Source of the DNA: Budorcas taxicolor
Taxonomy: Eukaryota; Chordata; Mammalia; Artiodactyla; Bovidae
Assembly (NCBI RefSeq): GCF_023091745.1
Contig: NC_068928.1
Span: 13,348,001 to 13,412,000, forward strand
Direction: 5' to 3'
Length of the DNA: 64,000 nt
Shown: positions 46,441 through 57,249 of the stretch, in pieces
How positions within the stretch are numbered: the first letter of the stretch is position 1
Layout of the letters: every line of letters begins with the position of its first letter
Program-made: the position numbers and the translations under genes
Notes under the pieces: generated by a model
Seen by the model: only the letters and a program-made list of their open reading frames with translations
Told to the model about the DNA's origin: nothing
Database searches by the model: none

Positions 46441-46770
46441 TCCCTTGACACTCTTAGAGATGTAAAAGGCAGCAAAGGAAACTGAGAAAGAGTGGTTAGA
46501 AGGGTAAAAAGGAGATTATGGGGTCCTGGAAACTAAGAGAAGAAAGCATTTCAAGGATGAAGGCCTAACCAACTGCATGGAATGCTGCTGAAACGTCACA
46601 TGAGTGAGATCCTCAACAGAGTTTAATAGGGAATCAATGGCAACCTTGACATAAGCAGCTCCAGTGGAACAGTGTGGGTGCAGGAGAAATAGAGATGGGT
46701 TCCAGAGGGCATGGGAGGGAGAAGGGTATCTGGAAACAGCAAGAACAGAAACTCTTTTTAAGAAGTCTTG

Positions 46771-47075
46771 CTGTGGCGTTCCTCCGGTGGCTCAGTAGTA
46801 AGGAATCCACCTGCCAATGCAGGACACGCCAGTTTGATCCCTGATCCAGGAAGATTCCACGTGATGAGCGGGACAAGTAAGCCGGCGAGCCACAACTACT
46901 GAGACCACACGCTGCACCTACTGAACTCCATGTACTCTAGAGCACGTGCTCTGCAACAAGAGAAGCCATCACAATGAGAAGGCTTGCACGGTAACTGGGG
47001 AGTAGCTCCCACTTGCCGCAACTAGAGAAAGCTAGAACGCAGGACAGCACAGCCAAATGACAAATAAATCTTGAA
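46771..47075 (+). repeat. CHR-2-type SINE with perfect target-site duplication
   Basis: Head ending GGTGGCTCAGTAGTAAGGAA and tail ATGACAAATAAATCTTG. AAGAAGTCTTG occurs at 46760-46770 and 47076-47086, immediately before a BovB tail. Confidence 0.93.
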
Positions 47076-47089
47076 AAGAAGTCTTGTTA

Positions 47090-49436
47090 TCAGTTCAGTT
47101 CAGTTCAGTTCAGTTGCTCAGTTGTGTCCGACTCTCTGTGACCCCATGAATCACAGCACGCCAGGCCTCCCTGTCTGTCACCAACTCCCAGAGTTCACCC
47201 AAACTCATGTCCATCGAGTCGGTGATGCCATCCAGCCATCTCATCCTCTGTCGTCCCCTTCTCCTCCTGCCCTCAATCCCTCCCAGCATCAGAGTCTTTT
47301 CCAATGAGTCAATTCTTCACATGAGGTGGCCAAAGTATTGGAGTTTCAGCTTTAGCATCAGTCCTTCCAATGAACACTCAGGACGGATCTCCTTTAGAAT
47401 GGACTGGTTGGATCTCCTTGTAGTCCAAGGGACTCGCAAGAGTCTTCAACACCACAGTTCCAAAGCATCAATTGTTTGATGCTCAGCTTTCTTCATAGTC
47501 CAACTCTCACATCCATACATGAGTTTCAGCTTTAGCATCAATCCTTTCAATGAACACCCAGGACGCATCTCCTTTAGAATGGACTGGTTGGATCTCCTTG
47601 CAGTCCAAGGGACTCACAAGAGTCTTCAACACCACAGTTCAAAAGCATCAATTGTTCGGTGCTCAGCTTTCTTCATAGTCCAACTCTCACATCCATATAT
47701 GACCACTGGAAAAACCACAGCCTTGACTAGACGGACCTTTGTTGGCAAAGTAATGTCTCTGCTTTTCAATATGCTATCTAGGTTGGTCATAACTTTCCTT
47801 CCAAGGAGTAAGTGTCTTTTAATTTCATGGCTGCAGTCACCATCTGCAGTGATTTTGGAGCCCCAAAAAACAAAGTCTGACACTGTTTCCACTGTTTCCC
47901 CATCTATTTCCCATGAAGTGATGGGACCAGATGCCGTGCTCTTAGTCTTCTGAATGTCGAGTTTTAAGCCAACTTTTTCACTCTCCTCTTTCACTTTCAT
48001 CAAGAGGCTCTTTAGTTCCTCTTCACTTTCTGCCATAAGGGTGGTGTCATCTGCTTATCTGAGGTTATTGATATTTCTCCAAGCAATCTCGATTCCAGCT
48101 TTTGCTTCTTTCAGCCCAGCGTCCCTCATGATGTATTCTGCATAGAAGTTAAATAAGCAGGGTGACAATATACAGCCTTGACGTACTCCTTTTCCTATTT
48201 GGAAGCAGTCTGTTGTTCCATATCCAGTTCTAACTGTTGCTTCCTGACCTGCATATAGGTTTCTCAAGAGGCAGGTCAGGTGGTCTGGTATTCCCATCTC
48301 TTAAAGAATTCTCCAGTTTATTGTGATCCACACAGTCAAAGGCTTTGGCATAGTCAAGAAACCAGAAATAGATGTTTTTTCTGGAACCCTCTTGCTTTTT
48401 CCATGATCCAGTGGATGTTGGCAATTTGATCTCTGGTTCCTCTGCCTTTTCTAAAACCAGCTTGAACATCAGGGAGTTCACGGTTCACATATTGCTAAAG
48501 CCTGGCTTGGAGAATTTTGAGCATTGCTTTTAGTAAAAGCATGTGAGATGAGTGCAATTGTGCGGTAGTTTGAGCATTCTTTGGCATTGCCTTTCTTTGG
48601 GATTGGAATGAAAACTGACCTTTTCCAGTCCTGTGGCCACTGCTGAGTTTTCCAAATTTGCTGGCATATTGAATGCAGCACTTTCACAGCATCATCTTCC
48701 AGGATTTGAGAGAGCTCAACTGGAATTCCAACACCTCCACTAGCTTTATTTGTAGTGATGCTTTCTAAGGCCCACTTGACTTCATATTCCAGGATGTCTG
48801 GCTCTAGGTGAGTGATCACACCATCATGATTATCTTGGTCGTGAAGCTCTTTTTTGTACAGTTCTTCTGTGTATTCTTGCCACCTCTTCTTAATATCTAC
48901 TGCTTCTGTTAGGTCCATACCATTTCTGTCCTTTATCGAGCCCATCTTTGCATGAAATGTTCCCTTGGTATCTCTAATTTTCTTGACGAGATCTCTAGTC
49001 TTTCCCATTCTGTTGTTTTCCTCTATTTCTTTGCATTGGTCGCTGAAGAAGGCTTTCCTATCTCTTCTTGCTATTCTTTGGAACTCTGCATTCAGATGCT
49101 TATATCTTTCCTTTTCTCCTTTGCTTTTTGCTTCTCTTCTTTTCACAGCTATTTGTAAGGCCTCCCCAGATAGCCATTTTGCTTTTGCATTTCTTTTCCA
49201 TGAGGATGGGTGTTGATCCCTGTCTCCTGTACAATGTCACAAATCTCCGTCCATAGTTCATCAGGCACTCTATCAATCAGATCTAGTCCCTTAAATCTAT
49301 TTCTCCCTTCTGCTGTATAATCATAAGGAATTTGATTTAGGTCATTCCTGAATGGTCTAGTGGTTTTCCCTACTTTCTTCAATTTAAGTCTGAATTTGGC
49401 AATAAGGAGTTCATGATAAACGGAAGGAAAAAACGA
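47090..49436 (-). mobile_element. BovB (RTE-clade) LINE, 5'-truncated and inactive
   Basis: Read on the minus strand, this carries the linker and reverse transcriptase of a BovB element in several broken frames: YHELLIAKFRLKLKKVGK near 49.4 kb, WKRSVFIPIPKKGN near 48.6 kb, FLDYAKAFDCVDH near 48.35 kb, LKLDIQKTKS near 47.95 kb. The tail GTTCAGTTCAGTTCAGTTGC is at the left. The endonuclease region is missing and full-length BovB is about 3.2 kb, so it is truncated. Frames are broken by several stops and shifts, including one at the RT catalytic motif. A 180-bp tandem duplication lies within it at 47341-47700. It is antisense-free with respect to ACACA, that is, on the same strand. Confidence 0.93.
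47341..47700. repeat. 180-bp tandem duplication inside BovB
   Basis: Bases 47341-47520 and 47521-47700 align end to end with 10 mismatches by eye (about 94% identity) and no gap. Each starts GAGTTTCAGCTTTAGCATCA. Confidence 0.95.
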
Positions 49437-50030
49437 GGTAGGGTTGGTGACTCGAGGGGTCACTATCTATGTGCTAAAGACACAAACATGTGTCTTCTTC
49501 TAATAGAGAGGGACAACATGATGATGCAAGAAAAAAGGGGGAGAAGCTTTGATCTACATCCTTAAGCTGGCAAGAGGGGAGAGGACCAAACATAGTGGGA
49601 TTGGCCTTAGACAGGGGGAGGGACTCTTCATCAAAGTCTCTCTCCAGGGTCTGTGGCACAAGGGAAAGAAAAACCATTAGCCATGTAAAAGAAAGAAGAG
49701 TTTTCGGAGGACAGGCAGGTTTCAAGTAGAGCAAGAAGGTTGGAGAACAATCAGAGAAGCTGAGGATCTGAGAGATTGTGCTGATAACTGATCACATGTC
49801 TTAGAAGACAAGGTGGAATAATTTAATAACAAAATCAGTAATAATAATTTTCTGGCTTAACATGTCTCACATTAAATGCATATCTACTATTCCCATCTAG
49901 TGCAGCCCAAGAAATGATGTTCTATTTCCAAGCTGGAGGAAAGACCAGGTGAACATATTAAGAGAGAATTTATTTACAGTGCAGTTGCTAACTTTAGAAC
50001 TTAAACCTCTACTTCTCTCCCACATTTGTA

Positions 50031-50049
50031 CACACACACACACACATAC
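50031..50049. repeat. Short (CA)n
   Basis: About nine CA units, 48 nt downstream of the exon a donor. Confidence 0.9.
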
Positions 50050-50096
50050 ACATATCCGTAAAGTAATTGGAAGTATTATCTTCTCTTAATCTGTAC

Positions 50097-50366
50097 CTTG
50101 TAAGGATCCTCAGGATCTACCCAGGCCACATGGAACATATGACGAATTTCCTCTGCCAGTCCAATTCTTGCTCCACTATTGGCTGCTACATAGATGCGTG
50201 GGATGCCCTCTGCCCTGGCAAGCTCAGAAGCTCTGAGAAACAGCAAATCCTCTTGGGGTCCAAAGGACCCAATTCGGTAAGTGATGTCATTGCCAATAAC
50301 AATGATATCTCGGCCATCTGGATATTCTGGACTTTTAAGGGTCATTTTCCAAGCTACCATGCCAAT
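50097..50366 (-). CDS. ACACA: ACACA CT-domain exon a (first of 11 in window)
   Basis: This exon has 270 nt, or 90 codons, with phase 0 at both ends. It begins IGMVAWKMT after a TTGCAG acceptor and ends in DPEDPYK before an AAG|GTACAG donor. It encodes the N-terminal part of the carboxyltransferase domain of cytosolic acetyl-CoA carboxylase 1. The stretch AANSGARIG (exon residues 61-69) carries an Arg equivalent to one implicated in substrate recognition in the yeast CT structure (family knowledge). The glycine-rich IGNDITYRIGSFGP lies at residues 24-37. RASELARAEGIPRIYV is highly conserved across eukaryotic ACCs. It joins in frame to the exon at 43264-43361. The ACC2 paralogue reads differently here (for example AFKM in place of AWKM), which supports ACACA. 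Confidence 0.97.
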
Positions 50367-50841
50367 CTGCAAAGACATAAACAGACAAACAAATCAATAC
50401 AAGCTTCTTACATGCAGAATTTTGTTCCAGGCTTCTTGAAGATATCAGACTGAATGCAGACACAACCTTTGTGTAAAGATGTGCAATGCTAAAGAGCCAA
50501 GCTCCCTGTGGGAAACTAGAGCAAATACTGTGGCATACTTTTCTAAGATTATGTTGAGAACAGCTGGTTTACTATGTATGTATTTCACAGCTGTCTCAAT
50601 TTCTTCTTTGGGTTTGCTCACAGAAGATGGAAACACCAAAGTCTAAATGCACTCAGCCTATGTATGGAAGAATACTGTGGCCCTGGGAATTAAATCCAGG
50701 ATTCTCTAACTTATTACCTTATTTTGTGAGATTCTTTCCAAAGAAACCTTTAACATGTAGGAAAGCAGGAAGAGGACTACCTCTCATGACTGTACAACTT
50801 TTACAATCCTGGGCCCTTTTATTGTCCTCTAGTATTTGATA

Positions 50842-51118
50842 CGGAGAAGGCAATGGCACCCCACTCCAGTACTCTTGCCTGGAAAATCCCATGAACGGAG
50901 GAGCCTGGTAGGCTGCAGTCCATGGGGTCGCTGAGAGTTGGACAAGACTCAGTGACTTCACTTTCACTTTTTCACTTTCATGCATTGGAGAAGGAAATGG
51001 CAACCCACTCCAGTGTTCTTGCCTGGAGAATCTCAGGGATGGGGGAGCCTGGTGGGCTGCCATCTATGGTGTCGCACAGAGTCGGACATGACTGAAGCGA
51101 ATTAGCAGCAGCAGCAGC
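50842..51118 (+). repeat. BOV-A2 dimeric SINE with (CAG)n tail
   Basis: GGAGAAGGCAATGGCACCCC start, two A units joined by a CTTTCACTTTTTCACTTTC linker, tail of CAG repeats. It is the same structure as the copy at 10447 but a separate insertion. AGTATTTGATA flanks it on both sides. Confidence 0.94.
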
Positions 51119-51130
51119 AGTATTTGATAG

Positions 51131-51311
51131 GGCTACCCCTGCGGCTCAGTGGTAAAGAATCTGCCTGCAATACAGGAGATATGGGTTTGATCCCTAGGTT
51201 GGGAAGATCCCCTGGAGAAGGAAATGGCAATCCACTCCAGTATTCTTGCAGAAGAAATCCCATGGACAGAGTAGCCTGGAGGGCTATAGTCCCTGGGGTC
51301 GCAAAACAAGA
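51131..51311 (+). repeat. Bov-tA SINE at the same target site
   Basis: GGCTACCCCTGCGGCTCAGT head and A unit ending GGGGTCGCAAAACAAGA. AGTATTTGATAG lies before it (51119-51130) and after it (51312-51323). Confidence 0.93.
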
Positions 51312-51829
51312 AGTATTTGATAGGAATAATGGCAACATTCTTTACTGGCTTGCTTCAGGTATCTTCTATTTCTGCAGGAACTGCTGTATCTCAACATCGC
51401 CTCCTCTGAGCACCTCTTGCTTTCTCCCAACACCAGAACACCAAAGGATGCAAGAATCCAAGTAACCAACCTCTTGCTGCACTAATATATGTAAATCTCT
51501 GCTCAGTGTTCAGTAGCATCTGTCCAGCCACACAAGTAAATGATACTGACCTAACAGGTGGGGGTGACATGTCTCTTCCCAAACCCTCACAGCCCTCTCC
51601 TCTTGTAATCCCCCTTCCATATGAGAACTAGTCAGTCCTTCTACTTGTTTATTTGCTAGTTCCACTTCTTTTCTATTCACTCATACCTCAGTTACGGCTG
51701 CAGTTTTTCACATCTGCCTGTCTGCTTCCCTATATCTAGATAAGTGATGTTTTTCATTCTTTTTTCTGCTCCCCACCCCCGAATCTTTCTGTCTATCCTG
51801 CTTCCCACCCCCACCACTTGCCCCCAAAC

Positions 51830-52090
51830 ACAAAGCCTACCAGTGAGCAATCCTGGTCCTGCCTAATGGGGCCCAGCCACATTCGCAGCGTTGGGCCCTC
51901 ATCCCCGGGCTGCTGCGTATCACCTCATCGGGGAGCCGGCCATCAAGAAGGGCCATTAACAGATGTAAATAGCGGCATCCCTGGAAAGCCACATGCATCA
52001 CCCAGACTCAACCGGGCCAGTGATCATAAGCTCTTGAGTACACATTCTTCAATCCAATTGCACATCCGCTGTAATCAGGCTGGTGGAAGC
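51830..52090. promoter_or_regulatory. Candidate conserved noncoding block
   Basis: This is repeat-free and compositionally balanced, with scattered CpGs and motifs such as GGCCATTAACAGATG (homeodomain core plus E-box). No coding exon is supported. The role is only a guess from texture. Confidence 0.22.
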
Positions 52091-52390
52091 TTTCCACACA
52101 GAGATTGGTGATTCTCAGCATTAAGAAATATATATACGAAACACCCACAGATGAACATAAGCTATTTAATATATACCACTGGCCAAATACAAATCAAAAT
52201 GGATAAAAATCCAATCACCTTCGGAAGTAAGGCAGGATTACACTATCTGCTCATTAAAGAGAGAAGAGGAAGAAGAAACAAGATCATCTGAAAAAACAGC
52301 ACAGAGAAACTCCAAATATCAGGTTAATTTTGGTCTTTTTTTTTTTTTTAAGAAATTGATCAATATAATGCCTGTGTGGGGAAAAATATT

Positions 52391-52592
52391 TTCAGTTCAG
52401 TTCAGTCACTCAGTCGTGTCTGACTCTTTGCGACCCCATGAATTGCAGCACGCCAAGCCTCATTGTCCATCACCAACTCCCGGAGTTCACTCAAACTCAC
52501 GTCCATCAAATCAGTGATACCATCCAGCCATCTCATCCTCTGTCGTCCCCTTCTCCTCCTGCCCCCAGTCCCTCCCAGCATCAGAGTCTTTA
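52391..52592 (-). repeat. BovB/ART2 3'-tail fragment
   Basis: TTCAGTTCAGTCACTCAGTC start, CATCCTCTGTCGTCCCCTTC interior, ending at CAGCATCAGAGTCTTTAAG. Confidence 0.93.
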
Positions 52593-53033
52593 AGTAAATA
52601 TTATTATAAGTACATATTGAGATGAATATATTATAATTTATTTTTGTTTACTACTCTTTTAAATTTACACTTTTTGCTTTCTTTTCCTTACCAGGTTTCT
52701 ATTTTATTATTACATATTTTAATGAAAATACTTATATATAAACACTGTTAGTTACTTCAGATTACTGTCTCAAGACTGGTTTTTAAATGGTGGATTGAAA
52801 TGCTTGAATCTTCATAATATATATTACCAAATTGAAAGATTCTATGTTAAACAATAATCAGTAAGAAAATTCACTATTAAATATCAAACATTCACATAAT
52901 TTGTTTAGTCATTTGATCATAGGTATTTTTTAACAAATTACAAAGAACAAATTTATAAGTGGCTCATAACGTCTACATTTTAAGTCTTAGCTAATTTGCT
53001 TTTCAGTTTTTAGTTATCACATTTTTAAAATGC

Positions 53034-53176
53034 ATCAGTTCAGTTCAGTCACTCAGTTATGTCCGACTCTTTGCGACCCCATGAATTGCAGCACACCAGG
53101 CCTCCCTGTCCATCACCAACTCCCGGAGTTCACTCAGACTCATGTCCATTGAGTCAGTGATGCCGTCCAGCCATAA
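53034..53176 (-). repeat. BovB/ART2 3'-tail fragment
   Basis: GTTCAGTTCAGTCACTCAGT start and GTGATGCCGTCCAGCCAT end. This is a shorter independent copy 440 nt from the previous one. Confidence 0.93.
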
Positions 53177-53728
53177 AAATATTTTAACTGCCTTCTAATG
53201 TGGCCCTCTAAACCCAACACTTCGTTTGCTTTTCAGGAAGGAAAAGCTATTCCCTGTGAACACATTTGTAATTGGGAAGGTTGGGTTTCACACCAAATTT
53301 TATGATATATTAACCTTTGCTACCTAGGCCAGAGCCACTTAGATACAAGCCTGAAGAATCTACTCGAGCATTTGCATTCTAATGCAAACACTGTGTCCAA
53401 GTGGCACTGGGCAAGCAAATAACACTCTTATCTTTTGCTATTACCTAGGGACTCTGTGTCACTTAGGCAGTCAGTTCAGCAATTGGCCAGGTCATTATGC
53501 TTACAATATTGACTTCTAATTAGGTGTCAATACAGCCGCACCAAAAACACCCTACTCTTTATCAATGTCTTTTCAAAGTGTGTTCCTCATCGACTGTCCC
53601 CCTCCCCACTTAAAAAGTACCAGTACAGGACAGAGAGTGTTGTCTGAGTCTCGGCACAGTAAGATTCCTTTTTGATTGAGTTTTGAATAAGCACAATGGA
53701 TAAGTATGTAAGGAAGCATCTATTGCTC

Positions 53729-53850
53729 AATTTTTTATATTTAAATTATATTTAAATTTAAATATATTTTTATATACTTAAAATATTTAAATATATATTT
53801 ATATAAACATATATATAATATTTATATATATTTAAACTTAAATTCTATTA
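53729..53850. repeat. AT-only low-complexity tract
   Basis: About 120 nt with almost no G or C, built of TTTAAATATA-like palindromic words. Confidence 0.9.
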
Positions 53851-53899
53851 GATTTTACTGCTAACCAAATGATGGGATACATAATGCTGAATGTAGGAC

Positions 53900-54040
53900 T
53901 GGGGAATCAAACAAACTTGGATCCACATCTAAGCCCTGCCATTTATTAACTGTGTGACCCTGGGAAATTGACTTAACTTCACTGAGCTTCAAAGTCCCCA
54001 TGTACAAAATTAATATTAGCTATGGGTTTGATGAACAACT
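53900..54040 (+). repeat. MIR relic
   Basis: AAGCCCTGCCATTTATTAAC, GTGTGACCCTGGGAAATTGA and TTAACTTCACTGAGCTTC match the MIR core closely. Confidence 0.8.
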
Positions 54041-54553
54041 ATTACAAGCAGTAATCTATAATATTAACTTTACCATATGAAGTTTGCCTTTGTCTTTCCT
54101 CTCAACCTATCCAAATTTTACCCATTCCATAAAGTTCACTCAAATTCCATTTCCTCAGAAAGCTTTCCCTAGTCTGAAGGGACTCCTCTCTTCCCGATCT
54201 CCTACTAAGAAACTTCATGTGGAGAATTCACTTGATAATTATCTACATATGGATTAGCACTGCTTTTAGTTTGTCAGCTTGAATCATCATATCATCTGCT
54301 TCATCACACAGCAGGACTCCTACACATTCCATAATATGGAAGTAATAAATATTTGCTGGTTCCATAGTCATTTTATTTTTAAAATGATAGCTGGAAAATA
54401 CTCAACACCAAGAGCCTAGGACATCATCCACAATTTATCTCTAGGGATCATAGAAGAACAGAACTAAAATATGACTAAAATATTTTATTTTTTAAAAATA
54501 ATAAGAATAATAGCTACCATCATTTGAACACTTATGTTGTATGATACTATAAA

Positions 54554-54764
54554 AAGTGAAGGTGAAGTCGCTCAGTCATGTCCGACTCTTTGGGACCCCA
54601 TGGACTGTAGCCTACGACGCTCCTCCATCCATGGGATTTCCCAGGCAAGAGTACTGGAGTTGTTTGCCATTTCCTTCCCTAGAGGATCTTCCCAACCCAG
54701 GGATCAAACCCGGGTCTCCCACATTGTAGGTAGACGCTTTACCGTCTCAGCCACCAGGGAAGTC
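54554..54764 (-). repeat. Bov-tA SINE with perfect 15-bp target-site duplication
   Basis: Reversed Bov-tA from GTGAAGTCGCTCAGTCATGT to AGCCACCAGGGAAGTC. GTATGATACTATAAA occurs at 54539-54553 and 54765-54779. Confidence 0.95.
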
Positions 54765-54844
54765 GTATGATACTATAAATGTTAACAAATACTGATAATA
54801 GTTAATAGATTAAACCATAAAGTCTGTTTTGGTTCAATTGTATA

Positions 54845-55010
54845 GCCTTGGACAAGTTGTAGAGCTTTGGACAAGTCACATAACCTTGTGTAGCCTCAAT
54901 TTTTCTAATTATAAAGTGGGGATAACAGTATCCTTCTGGAGGGATTGTTGAGAAGAACATCACATTAAATTAGTACCGAGCCTGGCATATAAAAATCCTC
55001 AAATAGTAGC
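54845..55010 (+). repeat. MIR relic
   Basis: GACAAGTCACATAACCTTGT, AAAGTGGGGATAACAGTATC and CGAGCCTGGCATATAA follow MIR order. Confidence 0.75.
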
Positions 55011-55179
55011 TATTATCATTATTAACTTAAATATGATTGCCATAAGAAAACCAAGGCACAGAGGAATGAAGTAACTTGTCCTGATACCTAGAATGAGTTA
55101 CTTACTCTTCAAGGTATGAGCCACAATTACCTTTACTAGAGAAATTAAGGAACTATATTCCAGACTAGTGCCACTGCAC

Positions 55180-55510
55180 TTAGCTAAATCAATACAGAAA
55201 GATAAACATCAATTGTGACACAAACATAAACATCACTGAGAACTAAATGCAATGTATGGATTGGATCCTGGATCAGAAGGACATTAGTTAAAAAAAAAAA
55301 ACAAAAAAACCTGGTGAAACCCCAAACAAAGTCGATATCTTATTTAATAGTACTGTACAAATGTTAATTTCTTAGTTTTTAAAATTATACCATGGTTATA
55401 TAAGAGGTTAATGTTAGGGGAAGCTGGGTGAAGATTAAAAATGGGAGCTCTATGATTTTTATAACATTTCTGTAAATCTAACATTAAGATAAAAAGTGGA
55501 AAAAATAAAT
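55180..55510 (+). repeat. L1 3'-tail relic
   Basis: GATTGGATCCTGGATCAGAA, TTATACCATGGTTATATAAG and GGGGAAGCTGGGTGAAG are the usual L1 3'-end words in order. Confidence 0.7.
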
Positions 55511-55627
55511 GTCATGATAAAAACTTTTCTTGAGGGAATATATTGATTAGTGGGGTCATTGCTAGTGACCCCTTATAAAACTATGAATAGTATTTTAAAA
55601 TATCCATGATGTAATGATAAATTTTAA

Positions 55628-55956
55628 GAAGACAGCAAGGAGATCAAACCAGTCAATCCTAAAGGAAATTAACCCGGAATATTCACTGAAAGGACTGATG
55701 CTGAAGCTGAAGCTCCAATACTTTGGCCACCTGATGCAAAGAGCCAACTCACTGGAAAAGACCCTGATGCAGGGAAAGACTGAGGGCAGGAGGAGAAGGG
55801 TACGGCAGAGGATGAGATGGTTGGATAGCATCATCAACTCATGGACTTGAGTTTGGGCAAACTCTGGGAGACAGTAAAGGACAGGGAAGCCTGGCGTGCT
55901 GCAGTCCATGGGATCTCAAAGAATCAGACATGACTGAATGCCTGAACAACAACAAA
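55628..55956 (+). repeat. BovB 3' fragment
   Basis: It encodes the diverged RT C-terminus (ARRSNQSILKEINPE, LQYFGHLMQRANSLEKTL) and ends GACATGACTGAATGCCTGAA plus (CAA)n. The frame is lost after 55850. Confidence 0.93.
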
Positions 55957-55997
55957 GGATAACAAGATTGCATGTATATTCTAATAACTGAGAGGAA

Positions 55998-56215
55998 CAA
56001 CGAGGCAGTGGTTAAGAACACGGATGCAGAAACCAGCTGCAATGAATCTGAATCTAATGGAATCTGACTCTGACAGAATAAAAATTCAGCCCGTTTTCTA
56101 GCCACATAACCTCAGGTAAGATATTAATCTCTATATGCCTGAATTTCCTCATCAGTAAAATGGGGTAATAACAACCTAGTCTGCTGTGAAGACAAATACA
56201 TGTTAAATCTTAGAA
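55998..56215 (+). repeat. MIR relic
   Basis: GGCAGTGGTTAAGAACACGG head, CAGGTAAGATATTAATCTCT and AGTAAAATGGGGTAATAACA core. Confidence 0.78.
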
Positions 56216-56457
56216 TCTTCCACCTGGCATACAGTAAGCACACAGCGTTACAGCACAAAGACACATACATACACACACTCTCTCTATCTCTGAAAGCAAA
56301 GCATGCTGGGGAGTAGAGTGAACAGAAATTAAGAAAACAGCAAGATGGGACAGTAATTTAGGATGATGGGACTTTGAATTTGTTTCCATTTTCCAAATTT
56401 CTTTAATATGCTTATGCCTTGATAACTTAAAAATTTTATAAATTGGAAGAGGGAGAT

Positions 56458-56581
56458 GGGACATCCCTGGTGGTCCAGTGGCTAAGACTCTGCACTCCCA
56501 ATGCACGGGACATGGGTTCAATCCCTGGTTGGGGACCTAAGATCCTGTATGTTGTAGGGCAGAAAAAAGAAAAAAAAAAAA
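56458..56581 (+). repeat. CHR-1-type SINE
   Basis: GGGACATCCCTGGTGGTCCA head, GGTTCAATCCCTGGTTGGGG box, A-rich tail. Confidence 0.9.
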
Positions 56582-57249
56582 CACTACAAAATGTTTCTTC
56601 ACTGGGTAATAGGTACATGGGAGCTTATATTATTAACTCTATTTTACTGTGCATTGAACATTTTCATAGTGAGAAAAAAAATTTAAGGAGAAAAAAAAAT
56701 TCTCACCAACCTAACAGATTTCTCAAGTTTGAGAGGAACTGACACTAGGTTTTACTAACACTACAACAGATCACATTTATATAAAATTAGAAAGAAGGGA
56801 ATAAACATATGAAAATGTAAAATCAAGACTCACCTTAAAGGGAGCAGAACATCAAGAACTCTGTTGGGGCTCTCATTGACTTTTTTTTTTTTTTTTTTTA
56901 AAGAAATGCTCTGCTCTGATGTGGTATAATGTAAACATATGCATATATAGGTTTATACAATATTAATATCTCTACCTGAGAAGTAACTGCTTCAATGTTT
57001 TTCTGGTCTGATGGTTAAATACATATTTATACTTTTAAAGTCAATATTTGTACAATAGACAAGAACAGTGCCTATCAGCTAAATACATATTTAGGACTGT
57101 ACCACATGTATTACAAACATGTACTAAAATCGAAAGCTCATATTTATACAGAGCCTTTCATCTTGAAGGGGGCTAAAGAGCTTTATAAACATATGTACAT
57201 AAAAGGACATCTGCCACTGATAGGCAGGCAAGGTATCAATTCACCCGCT

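Larger units (their letters stand above)
43362..50096 (-). other. ACACA: ACACA intron a-b
   Basis: This 6735-nt intron is dominated by a 2.3-kb BovB LINE, with two CHR SINEs, an L1 relic split by a BOV-A2 SINE, and a short (CA)n at 50031-50049. Regions 43380-44820, 45165-45790 and 49440-50030 hold no recognised element. Confidence 0.85.
753..50366 (-). other. ACACA: ACACA gene body, carboxyltransferase part
   Basis: This entry spans the eleven exons, which sum to 1486 coding nt without a stop. Acetyl-CoA carboxylase alpha is a cytosolic biotin enzyme that converts acetyl-CoA, ATP and bicarbonate to malonyl-CoA for fatty acid synthesis; it is highly expressed in liver, adipose and lactating mammary gland. 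The part here is the second half-reaction module (CT). Exon phases 0-2-0-0-0-1-2-0-1-2-1 (donor side) are mutually compatible, so this is the functional gene and not a processed pseudogene. The known promoters lie far upstream, outside the window. Confidence 0.97.

Noticed and set aside
48478..49146. 222-codon minus-strand open frame, the longest in the window
   Set aside because: It is the broken BovB linker and early reverse transcriptase. The upstream endonuclease is missing and downstream frames are shifted and stopped, so it is not counted as a host gene.
10447..51118. The two BOV-A2 copies at 10447 and 50842 as a segmental duplication
   Set aside because: Similarity stops at the SINE borders and each has its own target-site duplication, so they are independent insertions.
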